Shown here one piece after another: positions 12,670 through 23,000 of a stretch of 64,000 nucleotides of DNA (position 1 is the first letter of the stretch; every line of letters starts with the position of its first letter). Made by a program: the position numbers and the translations under genes. The notes under the pieces are model-generated. The model did not search any database. It had not been told where the DNA came from and was given only the letters and a program-made list of their open reading frames with translations. Source of the stretch: Orobanche coerulescens (taxonomy: Eukaryota; Streptophyta; Magnoliopsida; Lamiales; Orobanchaceae); the NCBI GenBank assembly GCA_033398695.1, contig CM065802.1, positions 206,913,096 through 206,977,095 on the forward strand, in the 5' to 3' direction.

Positions 12670-13679
12670 ATGCCTAGGGGCAGAGGTCGTGGTCGTAACC
12701 GTGGTGTTGATGGCCATGGGGATCAGATGCAGAATCGAGAGAATGTCGTTGAGAATGATTTTAGTTTGGGTGTTGCCACTATATTGCAACAAGTAGCGAC
12801 TCATATGACTCGGTTGACCTGGTGGTTCAACGTAGCATTGACGCCTGATCGAACGTCGGTGTAAATCAATGGCTTCGTGAGGTAGTTCGTATGAATCCCC
12901 TCGATTCGCGGTGCTGCGGATGCGTTGGTGGGATGGTTGGATTTTCCACTGGGGAAAGATTTTCGAGGTCGGATGTCTGAAGAGCGAAGGTACCTATCGC
13001 TCGTACCTTCTTGACAAAGATGCCGCTAATTGGTGGGAAGTGTTAAACCTCGTGATCGTGATGTCACGTGGGCGGAGTTCCGCATTTATGGAAGCCGAGT
13101 TTTGTCCAAACCGATTAGAGAGCGAGGATTCACCAATTTTATTCGGCGAACCGCAAGATGTTTCAGTGTCACAAGCTATCATCGACTATAGCAAACAACT
13201 CGCTTATAAAGTGCGAGATCGGGTGAGAACCGAGGAAGAGAGGATCTTTCATTTTGATGCATTTAATGAAGCCAGAGATTCGTGTGTATATGTCGGGACT
13301 CACTCTCACTTCGTTGAGGGACTACCAAGATCGAGCCTTGGCCCGTGAACTAGCTTCGTTATCGTCGGAGCGTGTGCCCGAGTCGAAGAAATAGAGGAAG
13401 TCCGATGACCTTGTGGACAGTGCAGGAGTTGGTGTTTCTAGTTCGCAACGTCGTAGTCTTTCGGCTGTGAAGCTCTGTCGCTCGTTGCGTGGGACTGAGA
13501 GTTCCAAGTCTTCTGCTTTGACTCCTGGTAAAGCCAGGAGGTGTTTTAACTGCAATGTGGTGGGGCATGTCCGTGCACATTGTCCTTCTCCGCCAGTAAT
13601 GTGTTACAAGTGCGGGCTTGAGGGACACCGAGTTCAGTTTTGCGAGTTGGTTACCGAGCATTCCGGGGCACGGACTTGA
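12670..13679 (+). pseudogene. gag: T2 gag, unit 1, frame broken by many small indels
   Basis: This is the same gene as 18613-19635, with the start ATG (12670) and stop aligned. The N terminus is the same basic Gly/Arg-rich segment. About 15 one- or few-base indels between 12800 and 13330 scatter the frame over at least three pieces (open to 12864, then about 12911-13348, then 13413-13679). The C-terminal piece keeps both zinc knuckles intact (CFNC..GH..HC and CYKC..GH..FC), including the His that unit 2 has lost. At least eleven of the indels remove a base from CAG or CTG, so this may be a consensus-sequence artefact rather than real decay. There is no protease or polymerase downstream. Confidence 0.85.
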
Positions 13680-14424
13680 GCACCGATATCTGGATCGACT
13701 CCGAGTAGTCCCGGAGGGTCGTGGTCTATCAGTTGTATGTTGAGTTATTTCCCTTGCTTTGTTGTTTCGAAATTCGGAGATTAACTTCTTTTATTTGAAG
13801 TGGATCGGATTTTGAACTCTGTACTTTCGACTATGTCGACTCGTTTATGCTCGTTGACATTTTCGAACTTGTCTGTCTTGTGCTTTTGTTGATCGAACGA
13901 GTTGTGATATTGTTTCAGAATAACCCGTTTGTCGTTGTGACCTTATAATTGCTATTCCATTTCCTGTGGATCTTATGTGAATGCACATCTTGTTGTCTTC
14001 ACCGGATCGTATATTGTCTCGAGTCGAGATGTGAACTTTTGGGGTTGTTGTTTTAGTATTATTTTTCGTCGTGATTCGAACATGATGGATCGACTGGTGT
14101 TGTCTCGATCGTTGAAATTCAATCATTTGATTGATCGGTTTTGTTGATCTCGTTTCGTGATTGTTGAGCGTTCGGACTCCTTCGTAATTTCCTTAAGTTC
14201 GGGAAATTAGTTTTTGTGTTCGATCTTCCAACCCTTGGGCTGTGAAATTTCGTATTTGTTCAGCGAATAGCTCGTGTTTTGATTGATGTACTGTTGAGTT
14301 GTTCAACCGTATTGATTTTCGGTCGTTGTGTTTTGTTCTTGTCGGCAACGGATGTCGTGTGTTATCTGAGTTTGTTTTGCGTTGTTCGTTCTATATTTCA
14401 AGTTCCGAGGACGAAACTTCTTTT
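13680..14424 (+). other. T2 unit-1 region between gag and polypurine tract
   Basis: About 750 bp with no recognisable protease, RT or integrase. It is near-identical to 19636-20382. In an autonomous Tekay element some 4 kb of pol would lie here. The region ends in a GACGAAACTT block and the PPT. Confidence 0.8.
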
Positions 14425-14437
14425 AAGAGGGGTAGAA
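14425..14437 (+). promoter_or_regulatory. T2 polypurine tracts
   Basis: AAGAGGGGTAGAA lies immediately before the LTR start TGTAATACCC, as expected for the plus-strand primer. The same sequence is at 20383-20395 before the third LTR. Confidence 0.85.
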
Positions 14438-14603
14438 TGTAATACCCGAGAATTTTGTTTCGGGTTCGTTGAGTTTTCGGGGCTTTATCGGATTGTTATT
14501 GCCCTCATCGTTGGAATTTTGTGCCATGTTTGGGTGTGCCTTGTTGGTACATGTGTTTGGAGACGTTTTGGATCACTATGTGAGTTTTTGGATTTTTGTA
14601 GTG

Positions 14604-14995
14604 TAGCGCACGCTAATGCTTGTGGCATAGCGCACGCTACGGCATTGTGGTTAGCGCACGCTACCGTATGTGTAGCGCACGCTAACTGGCAGTCCAGAGG
14701 CAGTCCAGGAGCTACTGGACTGGGACTGGGGCTTTGTTAGCGCACGCTAAGGTCTATAGCTAGCGCACGCTATCGACTGCTTAGCGCACGCTCTTTTTCT
14801 TTCTAGCGCACGCTACCCGGTAGGTGCAGTTCTATCCAGAGGCCACTGGACTGGTTTCGTGACCCGTTAGCGCGCGCTACGCTCATGGGTCTAGCGCACG
14901 CTAACAGTGTTATTCGGTAAGTTCTGGGCGTTGACCTCGTTAGCGCGCGCTAATGCTGTCTGGTTAGCGCACGCTAATTACTGTCCAGTATAAAT
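14604..14995 (+). promoter_or_regulatory. T2 U3 promoter: twelve TAGCGYRCGCTA palindromes plus TATA box
   Basis: Copies of TAGCGCACGCTA or TAGCGCGCGCTA begin at 14604, 14628, 14652, 14673, 14738, 14761, 14782 (partial), 14804, 14868, 14892, 14941 and 14965. The first four are 21-24 bp apart. The array ends 13 bp before TATAAAT (14989-14995). The position indicates a promoter-proximal element; binding of a factor is inference. Confidence 0.8.
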
Positions 14996-16617
14996 ACTGG
15001 ACAGCAGGCTTCACTTCGTCATTTCTCATTTTCTTTATCCCTTCCGACGGGAGCGAGCTCCAGAGGCGATTTTGAGCGACCTTCTTCCTCAAGCTTCATC
15101 TCGGAGTGGATTTGTAGATGTTTAACAACATCTAATCATCTACTTTGCTCAAATCAAGGTAATCTCTTCTTAGAACCCTAGTTTCTTGAATTTGGGATTT
15201 TCCCTTGGATTTTTGATTCTTAACCGATCTCATCCGATCGGTTGTGTATTCTTGTTTGTCTTGACCGTAATCTTCAGATGTTGTTAACCGTTCATCGATT
15301 TTTATCGACCGGATAAACGATTCTTGATTTCTTTGAGAACACTTAGATCCTTGTTGTTTTTAGGATCGTTTCGGATTTCGATTAGTGTTATTGATTCGTG
15401 GTGATGTTATTTTCGTAGTATTCGTGGGATTTGCCGAATCCTTGGTCGTTTTTGGAAGCTCGAGAACTATCCGACCATGTTCGTTCGTTGTTCGGTTGCT
15501 CGTGGTATCGAGGCAAGTATCTTGTCCATACGTTTCATGTTTCGTAGGCGTAATTATTGATAAATGATTTTATGTGAAACTCAATGTTTAATGAACGTAA
15601 AAAGGGATCGGTATGTTCTCGATAAATGTTGTCTTTCAACGATAATTCGTATACTTCGTGAATATGTGTTCTCGGAATATGTGTGTTGGTTTTGTATGTT
15701 GAAAGATAATATGATCACTTCGAGTGAGTTTAATAGACCATAATCCTTTGCCGGGGATTACGAATTGTTATTGTGTACTTGTTCGGTAAGAACGTAATGT
15801 GTGTGATATTAGTTGTGACTCCTTTGAAAGGAGGTTGTGATGTTTAAGTGTTGCTTGGCTTGATGTTCTGCTCATTGTTATGTGATCGTTGAAAGTGATG
15901 TGCCTCCGGGTAGGATTGTTGAATCTCCGGGATCCATGCTTGCTAGTATGGGTCGGGCGTGACCGTAGGGTTATCCAATCCGCGTATGTCTTGCGGGGAC
16001 TCCGAGGTTCGGGGCTTGCTAGCCCGATGCCGAGATAACTTGTGGGGTTATCATCGGGTATGTCTTGCGGGGACTCCGAGGTTCGTGGCTTGTTAGCCCG
16101 ATGCCGGGATAACTTATGGTTGTGGTTTGGAATGGTTCTGTGACGGTTGTCACGAGGATATGTGATTTGGTATGGTTTCCTATTGGGTTATTCACTCGGG
16201 TATGTTCTATGGGAGCATCTGAGGTTCGTGGCTTGTTAGCACGGGACGCGAATAATCCTTAGGAACATGTGTTATGTGATATGGGTCGTGGACCCTATGG
16301 CTTATTATTTGGGTCTTAGACCCCGTGTGTTGTGAATTGGATCGTGAATCCACGTTTTATTATTGGAATCGTATTTTGGAAAGATGATTTTGGGCCGTGT
16401 CCCCAACTGTTTTCGAAAGACTTGAGAATTCCTTAATTCTAAATGTTTTCAAACTCCCGAGATCGTAAAATATTTTGTATGGGATACATGGTTCTATTCC
16501 TACCTTTTATAAATCAAACTATTTGATTAAGTGAATTATCTCGGGAAATATATTCAAGATTTTTATATTCTTGGAGTATGTTGCGTATGACTTGTATTTC
16601 TGTTTTATACTTGCACT

Positions 16618-16660
16618 AGCAAAACAGTGGAGTTTTGCTAACCCCCGAGTATTCGTGGGG
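16618..16660 (+). promoter_or_regulatory. Conserved double stem-loop in T2 LTR
   Basis: First stem AGCAAAAC / GTTTTGCT with a 6-nt AGTGGA loop (16618-16639). It is followed at once by a C-run/G-run stem around GAGTATTCG. The same pair is at 10660-10700 and 22565-22607 in the other T2 LTRs, and in T3 LTRs with a compensatory base-pair change. Confidence 0.7.
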
Positions 16661-17055
16661 TGGATGTCTCAGACAAGTGCCCGTGCGGGTTGTTGGGGAG
16701 CGAATCACAGGATCGATACGAAGGATGATGGAAGACGACGATACTAATCACATGAAGACCATTCGTTGAATATTTTGGTAGAGTCTCAGTATTTGGCCCT
16801 CCGTTGTGTAGTTTTCCCATTTTATGGGTATATTGTTGTATTCCAACCCCTGCGTGGGTATGAGTTTTAAGTCGAGTTGTATATGTTTGATGTATGGTAT
16901 TGTGGTAAAAGACCAAATCGGTCTAGCAGCTCATTATGTAGCCATGTCGGCATGTGACGTGAGGTATTGTTTTAGTTTTTAGCCTGGTAGATCCTCACGG
17001 AGAGGGTCTGCGGCGCTGTAATATTCCCAAACAGATTTGGGGGTGTTACAGAATA

Positions 17056-17067
17056 TGGTATCGGAGC
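17056..17067 (+). promoter_or_regulatory. T2 primer-binding site, unit 2
   Basis: TGGTATCGGAGC, 5 bp after the end of LTR b, identical to the site at 11097. Its presence after a middle LTR shows that this is a true tandem array with shared LTRs. Confidence 0.85.
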
Positions 17068-18612
17068 TTAGGTTGAGGAAACCTAGGCTGTCGGGTTGAG
17101 TTGTGTATTGTGAGGTCTTGTCTTGTCAGATTTGGTCTGACTGAGTGGTGTCGCGACGCGTCGTCTGAGTTGTCGGTCGTGATTAGTATCGAGGCGCAAC
17201 CATCATATTCGTGCGATCTGTGGATGTAAGTCTCCCTACTTTGTTGTGTCTCGTGTTATACGAGTTTATGTGATTCTGTGTTATTATGTGGAGTTTAATT
17301 GTGCCTCGTGAATACTTACTCCATACTTGGTTGACTCTCGTATTGTGTTGGAATAAAGAGTAGTACCGGTATGTATGTATGTATGTATGTATGTATGTAT
17401 GTATGTATACATCTTTGTGTGAAATCATTTTTACGGAGCGATGTTTTGGATTGGTTACTCAATAAAAGTTTATCCATGTGGTATTTCAATTTCAAATGTT
17501 TTGGGGAAGTCACGTAAATTCTATTTAAAAACATCCTTCAGGGAAGAAAAATGATTTGATTTTCGTATGATGACCTCGAGAACGAAGATTTTGAGAATTC
17601 AACCTCATATATTTTATTTTCATCTTGCATTGAAAATTTTCAAAATTCGATTTTTAAATGCTTAAACGAGGTCTACCAAAAGTTTACTTGAGACGTGACT
17701 TTCGCCTTCAACTTTTTGGTTAAAAGATATGTAGTGAGGATGTAAATTGTTGGCGTTTGGATTAGTATGTTGTTGATTACTTGTAACCCTCGACTTTTGA
17801 TATTACTTGGTATATGCTCATGGATGTGTGCTGGATTGGAATAGCTAGCGCGCGCTAACATGGTATGGCTAGCGCACGCTAAGTCTCTATTAAATCATAT
17901 ACTAAATGGTCTGATCAGAAGCCCGGAAATTGCATTCTGGCCATCGGTCTAACTTTTGCGATTGTTAGGCTGACCATTTGTGACCGTACTCTATGTGTGT
18001 TGTTCAGGAATAACAATTGTTGTGTGGTTATGTGTAATTTGAACTGTGTTCTTGTCCGCTGCGTGTGTACAGTTCAAAATGATTTTTTTAGTACTTTTAC
18101 CAAATAGTGTGTGTTTTAAAATGACCTTTCGGGTTCGTAAATTTGAGTTATTTCGTTGACCCTTTTTCCTAACTCTTTTGTCGGGTGACTTAACGTATAT
18201 TTTGAAACTATTGAGTTTTCGCGTCTTCGCCGTGTAATTTCAATGGTATTTTATTACGATATCTGGTATTGGAAAATGACTTTTGGTGAGTATTTGGAAA
18301 GTATTACCGTCATCGGCCTTTTTGGCATTTTTGAACGTTTTTGAAAATGTTTTTCAACTTGGTGAGTTCCGGCGCGGAACCCGTACAGAAAATGATTTTG
18401 ATATAGTGAATGACTTTAATTTCATTGCATTTATAATTCACATAACAAAGACATTATTAATGAAGATTGTCGGGATAACACTTTGTATACTGTGCTCTAG
18501 CTTGAATTAAATCGTAATATGTATATGATTTAATGGTATGATTATAGACGGAAATGTGAATATCTTGCTATGTGTTATGATCTTTCGTTACCATAGGTTA
18601 TTATTTGTTAGT
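17068..18612 (+). other. T2 unit-2 leader between primer site and gag
   Basis: 1.54 kb, near-identical to 11109-12669. It contains (TATG)n at 17370-17408 (39 bp) and palindromes at 17846-17857 and 17870-17881. No other gene seen. Confidence 0.8.
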
Positions 18613-19635
18613 ATGCCTAGGGGCAGAGGTCGTGGTCGTAACCGTGGTGTTGATGGCCATGGGGATCAGATGCAGAATCGAGAGAATGTCGTTGAGAATG
18701 ATTTTAGTTTGGGTGTTGCCACTATATTGCAACAAGTAGCGACTCATATGACTCAGTTGACCCAGGTGGTTCAACGTAGCATTGACGCCAGTCAGAACGT
18801 CGGTGTAAATCAATGGCTTCGTGAGGTAGTTCGTATGAATCCCCCTCGATTCGCCGGTGCTGCGGATGCGTTGGGCTGGGATGGTTGGATTTTCCAGTTG
18901 GGAAAGATTTTCGAGGCTGTCGGATGTCCTGAAGAGCAGAAGGTACCTATCGCTCAGTACCTTCTTGACAAAGATGCCGCTAATTGGTGGGAAGCTGTTA
19001 AACCTCGTGATCGTGATGTCACGTGGGCGGAGTTCCAGGCATTTATGGAAGCTGAGTTTTGTCCGAAACCGATTAGAGAGCAGAGGATTCACCAATTTTA
19101 TTCGGCAGAACCGCAAGATGTTTCAGTGTCACAAGCTATCATCGACTATAGCAAACAACTCAGTTATGTGCGAGATCGGGTGAGAACCGAGGAAGAGAGG
19201 ATCTTTCATTTTGACAGACGAATGAAGCCAGAGATTCGTGTGTATATGTCGGGACTCACTTGCACTTCGTTGATGGACTACCAAGATCGAGCCTTGGCCC
19301 GTGAACTAGCTTCGTTATCGTCGGAGCGTGTGCCCGAGTTGAAGAAACAGAGGAAGTCCGATGACCTTGTGGACAGTGCAGGAGTTGGTGTTTCTAGTTC
19401 GCAACGTCGTAGTCTTTCGGCTGTGAAGCTCTGTCGCTCGTTGCGTGGGACTGAGAGTTCCAAGTCTTCTGCTTTGACTCCTGGTAAAGCGAGGAGGTGT
19501 TTTAACTGCAATGTGGCGGGGCATGTCTGTGCACATTGTCCTTCTCCGCCAGTAATGTGTTACAAGTGCGGGCTTGAGGGATACCGAGTTCAGTTTTGCG
19601 AGTTGGTTACCGAGCCTTCCAGGGCACGGACTTGA
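18613..19635 (+). CDS. gag: T2 Gag, intact (340 aa), Tekay-like
   Basis: Structural capsid/nucleocapsid protein expected to package element RNA in cytoplasmic virus-like particles. The start at 18613 is chosen because the N terminus (MPRGRGRGRNRG) is the basic segment seen at this position in related Gag and is shared by unit 1. The frame is also open upstream to an ATG at 18538. A retrotransposon-gag domain spans roughly residues 85-240 (GWDGWIFQLGKIF, AANWWEAV, FMEAEFCP). Near the C terminus are two zinc knuckles: CFNCNVAGHVCAHC (CX2CX4HX4C) and CYKCGLEGYRVQFC, where the ligand His is replaced by Tyr. No protease or pol follows, so movement would need enzymes in trans. An intact Gag in a pol-less element suggests the protein is useful in cis; that is inference. 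Confidence 0.88.
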   Translation: MPRGRGRGRNRGVDGHGDQMQNRENVVENDFSLGVATILQQVATHMTQLTQVVQRSIDASQNVGVNQWLREVVRMNPPRFAGAADALGWDGWIFQLGKIFEAVGCPEEQKVPIAQYLLDKDAANWWEAVKPRDRDVTWAEFQAFMEAEFCPKPIREQRIHQFYSAEPQDVSVSQAIIDYSKQLSYVRDRVRTEEERIFHFDRRMKPEIRVYMSGLTCTSLMDYQDRALARELASLSSERVPELKKQRKSDDLVDSAGVGVSSSQRRSLSAVKLCRSLRGTESSKSSALTPGKARRCFNCNVAGHVCAHCPSPPVMCYKCGLEGYRVQFCELVTEPSRART

Positions 19636-20382
19636 GCACCGATATCTGGATCGACTCCGAGTAGTCCCGGAGGGGCGTGGTCTATCAGTTGTATGTTGAT
19701 TTATTTCCCTTGCTTTGTTGTTTTGAAATTCGGAGATTAACCTCTTTTATTTGAAGTGGATCGGATTTTGAACTCTGTACTTTCGACTATGTCGACTCGT
19801 TTATGCTTGTTGACATTTTCTGAACTTGTCCTGTCTTGTGCTTTTGTTGATCGAACGAGTTGTGATATTGTTTCAGAATAACCCGTTTGTCGTTGTGACC
19901 TTATAATTGCTATTCCATTTCCTGTGGATCTTATGTGAATGCACATCTTGTTGTCTTCACCGGATCGTATATTGTCTCGAGTCGAGATGTGAACTTTTGG
20001 GGTTGTTGTTTTAGTATTATTTTTCGTCGTGATTCGAACATGATGGATCGACTGGTGTTGTCTCGATCGTTGAAATTCAATCATTTGATTGATCGGTTTT
20101 GTTGATCTCGTTTCGTGATTGTTGAGCGTTCGGACTCCTTCGTAATTTCCTTAAGTTCGGGAAATTAGTTTTTGTGTTCGATCTTCCAACCCTTGGGCTG
20201 TGAAATTTCGTATTTGTTCAGCGAATAGCTCGTGTTTTGATTGATGTACTGTTGAGTTGTTCAACCGTATTGATTTTCGGTCGTTGTGTTTTGTTCTTGT
20301 CGGCAACGGATGTCGTGTGTTATCTGAGTTTGTTTTGCGTTGTTCGTTCTATATTTCAAGTTCCGAGGACGAAACTTCTTTT
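19636..20382 (+). other. T2 unit-2 region between gag and polypurine tract
   Basis: About 750 bp with no recognisable pol remnant, near-identical to 13680-14424. Confidence 0.8.
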
Positions 20383-20395
20383 AAGAGGGGTAGAA

Positions 20396-23000
20396 TGTAA
20401 TACCCGAGAATTTTGTTTCGGGTTCGTTGAGTTTTCGGGGCTTTATCGGATTGTTATTGCCCTCATCGTTGGAATTTTGTGCCATGTTTGGGTGTGCCTT
20501 GTTGGTACATGTGTTTGGAGACGTTTTGGATCACTATGTGAGTTTTTGGATTTTTGTAGTGTAGCGCACGCTAATGCTTGTGGCATAGCGCACGCTACGG
20601 CATTGTGGTTAGCGCACGCTACCGTATGTGTAGCGCACGCTAGCGGCGATCGAGGCGATCCGAGAGCTACCGGATCGGGCCGGGCTTTGTTAGCGCACGC
20701 TAAGGTCTATAGCTAGCGACGCTATCGACCGCTTAGCGCACGCTCTTTTCTTTCTAGCGCACGCTACCCGGTAGGTGCGATTCTATCCAGAGGCCACCGG
20801 TGGTTTCGTGACCCGTTAGCGCGCGCTACGCTCATGGGTCTAGCGCACGCTAACGGTGTTATTCGGTAAGTTACGGCGTTGACCTCGTTAGCGCGCTAAT
20901 CTTTGTCTGGTTAGCGCACGCTAATTACTATCGATATAAATCTTGGGACAATGAGCTTCACTTCGTCATTTCTCATTTTCTTTATCCCTTCCGACGGGAG
21001 CGAGCTCCAGAGGCGATTTTGAGCGACCTTCTTCCTCAAGCTTCATCTCGGAGTGGATTTGTAGATGTTTAACAACATCTAATCATCTACTTTGCTCAAA
21101 TCAAGGTAATCTCTTCTTAGAACCCTAGTTTCTTGAATTTGGGATTTTCCCTTGGATTTTTGATTCTTAACCGATCTCATCCGATCGGTTGTGTATTCTT
21201 GTTTGTCTTGACCGTAATCTTCAGATGTTGTTAACCGTTCATCGATTTTTATCGACCGGATAAACGATTCTTGATTTCTTTGAGAACACTTAGATCCTTG
21301 TTGTTTTTAGGATCGTTTCGGATTTCGATTAGTGTTATTGATTCGTGGTGATGTTATTTTCGTAGTATTCGTGGGATTTGCCGAATCCTTGGTCGTTTTT
21401 GGAAGCTCGAGAACTATCCGACCATGTTCGTTCGTTGTTCGGTTGCTCGTGGTATCGAGGCAAGTATCTTGTCCATACGTTTCATGTTTCGTAGGCGTAA
21501 TTATTGATAAATGATTTTATGCGAAACTCAATGTTTAATGAACGTAAAAAGGGATCGGTATGTTCTCGATAAATGTTGTCTTTCAACGATAATTCGTATA
21601 CTTCGTGAATATGTGTTCTCGGAATATGTGTGTTGGTTTTGTATGTTGAAAGATAATATGATCACTTCGAGTGAGTTTAATAGACTGTAATCCTTTGTCG
21701 GGGATTACGAATTGTTATTGTGTACTTGTTCGGTAAGAACGTAATGTGTGTGATATTAGTTGTGACTCCTTTGAAAGGAGGTTGTGATGTTTAAGTGTTG
21801 CTTGGCTTGATGTTCTGCTCATTGTTATGTGATCGTTGAAAGTGATGTGCCTCCGGGTAGGATTGTTGAATCTCCGGGATCCATGCTTGCTAGTATGGGT
21901 CGGGCGTGACCGTATGGTTGTCCAATCCGCGTATGTCTTGCGGGGACTCCGAGGTTCGGGGCTTGCTATCCCGATGCCGAGATAACTTGTGGGGTTATCA
22001 GCGGGTATGTCTTGCGGGGACTTTGAGGTTCGTGGCTTGTTAGCCCGATGCCGGGATAACTTATGGTTGTGGTTTGGAATGGTTCTGTGACGGTTGTCAC
22101 GAAGATATGTGATTTGGTATGGTTTCCTATTGGGTTATTCACTCGGGTATGTTCTACGGGAGCATCTGAGGTTCGTGGGTTGTTAGCACGGGACGCGAAT
22201 AATCCTTAGGAACATGTGTTATGTGATATGGGTCGTGGACCCTGTGGCTTATGATTTGGGTCTTAGACCCCGTGTGTTGTGAATTGGATCGTGAATCCAC
22301 GTTTTATTATTGGAATCGTATTTTGGAAAGATGATTTTGGGTCGTGTCCCCAAGTGTTTTCGAAAGACTTGAGAATTCCTTAATTCCAAATGTTTTCAAA
22401 CTCCCGAGATCGTAAAATATTTTGTATGGGATACATGGTTCTATTCCTACCTTTTATAAATCAAACTGTTTGATTAAGTGAATTATCTCGGGAAATATAT
22501 TCAAGATTTTTATATTCTTGGAGTATGTTGCGTATGACTTGTATTTCTGTTTTATACTTGCACTAGCAAAACAGTGGAGTTTTGCTAAGCCCCGAGTATT
22601 CGGGGGGTGGATGTCTGTATTGCGTCCAGGTACTTGCAGGTTGTTGGGGAGTGAATCACAGGATCGATACGAAGGATGATGGAAGACGACGATACTAATC
22701 ACATGAAGACCATTCGTTGAATATTTTGGTAGAGTCTCAGTATTTGGCCCTCCGTTGTGTAGTTTTCCCGTTTTATGGGTATATTGTTGTATTCCAACCC
22801 CTGCGTGGGTATGAGTTTTAAGTCGAGTTGTATATGTTTGATGTATGGTATTGTGGTAAAAGACCAAATCGGTCTAGCAGCTCATTATGTAGCCATGTCG
22901 GCATGTGACGTGAGGTATTGTTTTAGTTTTTAGCCTGGTAGATCCTCACCGAGAGGGTCTGCGGCGCTATAATATTCCCAAGCGGTTTGGGGGTGTTACA
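20396..23000 (+). repeat. T2 LTR copy c (2605 bp, complete)
   Basis: Near-identical to copy b except for a cluster of differences at about 20640-20950. There almost every change replaces or deletes bases of CAG/CTG or CCAG/CTGG words. It ends at 23000 with GGGTGTTACA, and Copia coding sequence (C1) starts at the next base. Confidence 0.88.
20562..20941 (+). promoter_or_regulatory. T2 U3 promoter in LTR c
   Basis: Same palindrome array as LTR b, first copy at 20562 and last at 20912, with TATAAAT at 20935-20941. One copy near 20715 lacks two bases (TAGCGACGCTA) and one near 20888 has lost a CG pair. Confidence 0.75.

Larger units (their letters stand above)
14438..17050 (+). repeat. T2 LTR copy b (2613 bp, complete)
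   Basis: Complete LTR, from the base after the PPT to GGGTGTTACA before the primer site. U3 is about 550 bp (TATA at 14989), so R-U5 is about 2 kb. Three GAGGTTCG-type repeat units lie at about 15980-16270 and a pair of stem-loops at 16618-16660. Confidence 0.9.
9032..23000 (+). mobile_element. T2: tandem gag-only Ty3 (Tekay-like) element array
   Basis: The order is truncated LTR (9032-11091), interior (11092-14437), LTR (14438-17050), interior (17051-20395), LTR (20396-23000). LTRs start TGTAATACCC, end GGGTGTTACA and are followed by an initiator-Met-type primer site (TGGTATCGGAGC). Both interiors are about 3345 bp and hold gag only, so the unit fits the TR-GAG class of non-autonomous elements (terminal repeats plus GAG). 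The missing 5' part of the first LTR is presumably left of T1. The right end interrupts the integrase of C1; the 5 bp after it are CTCCT. Confidence 0.88.

Noticed and set aside
14604..14976. Regularly repeated short palindromes resembling a CRISPR array
   Set aside because: Units are 12 bp, spacing is irregular (about 9-53 bp gaps), there are no cas genes, and the setting is a plant LTR promoter.
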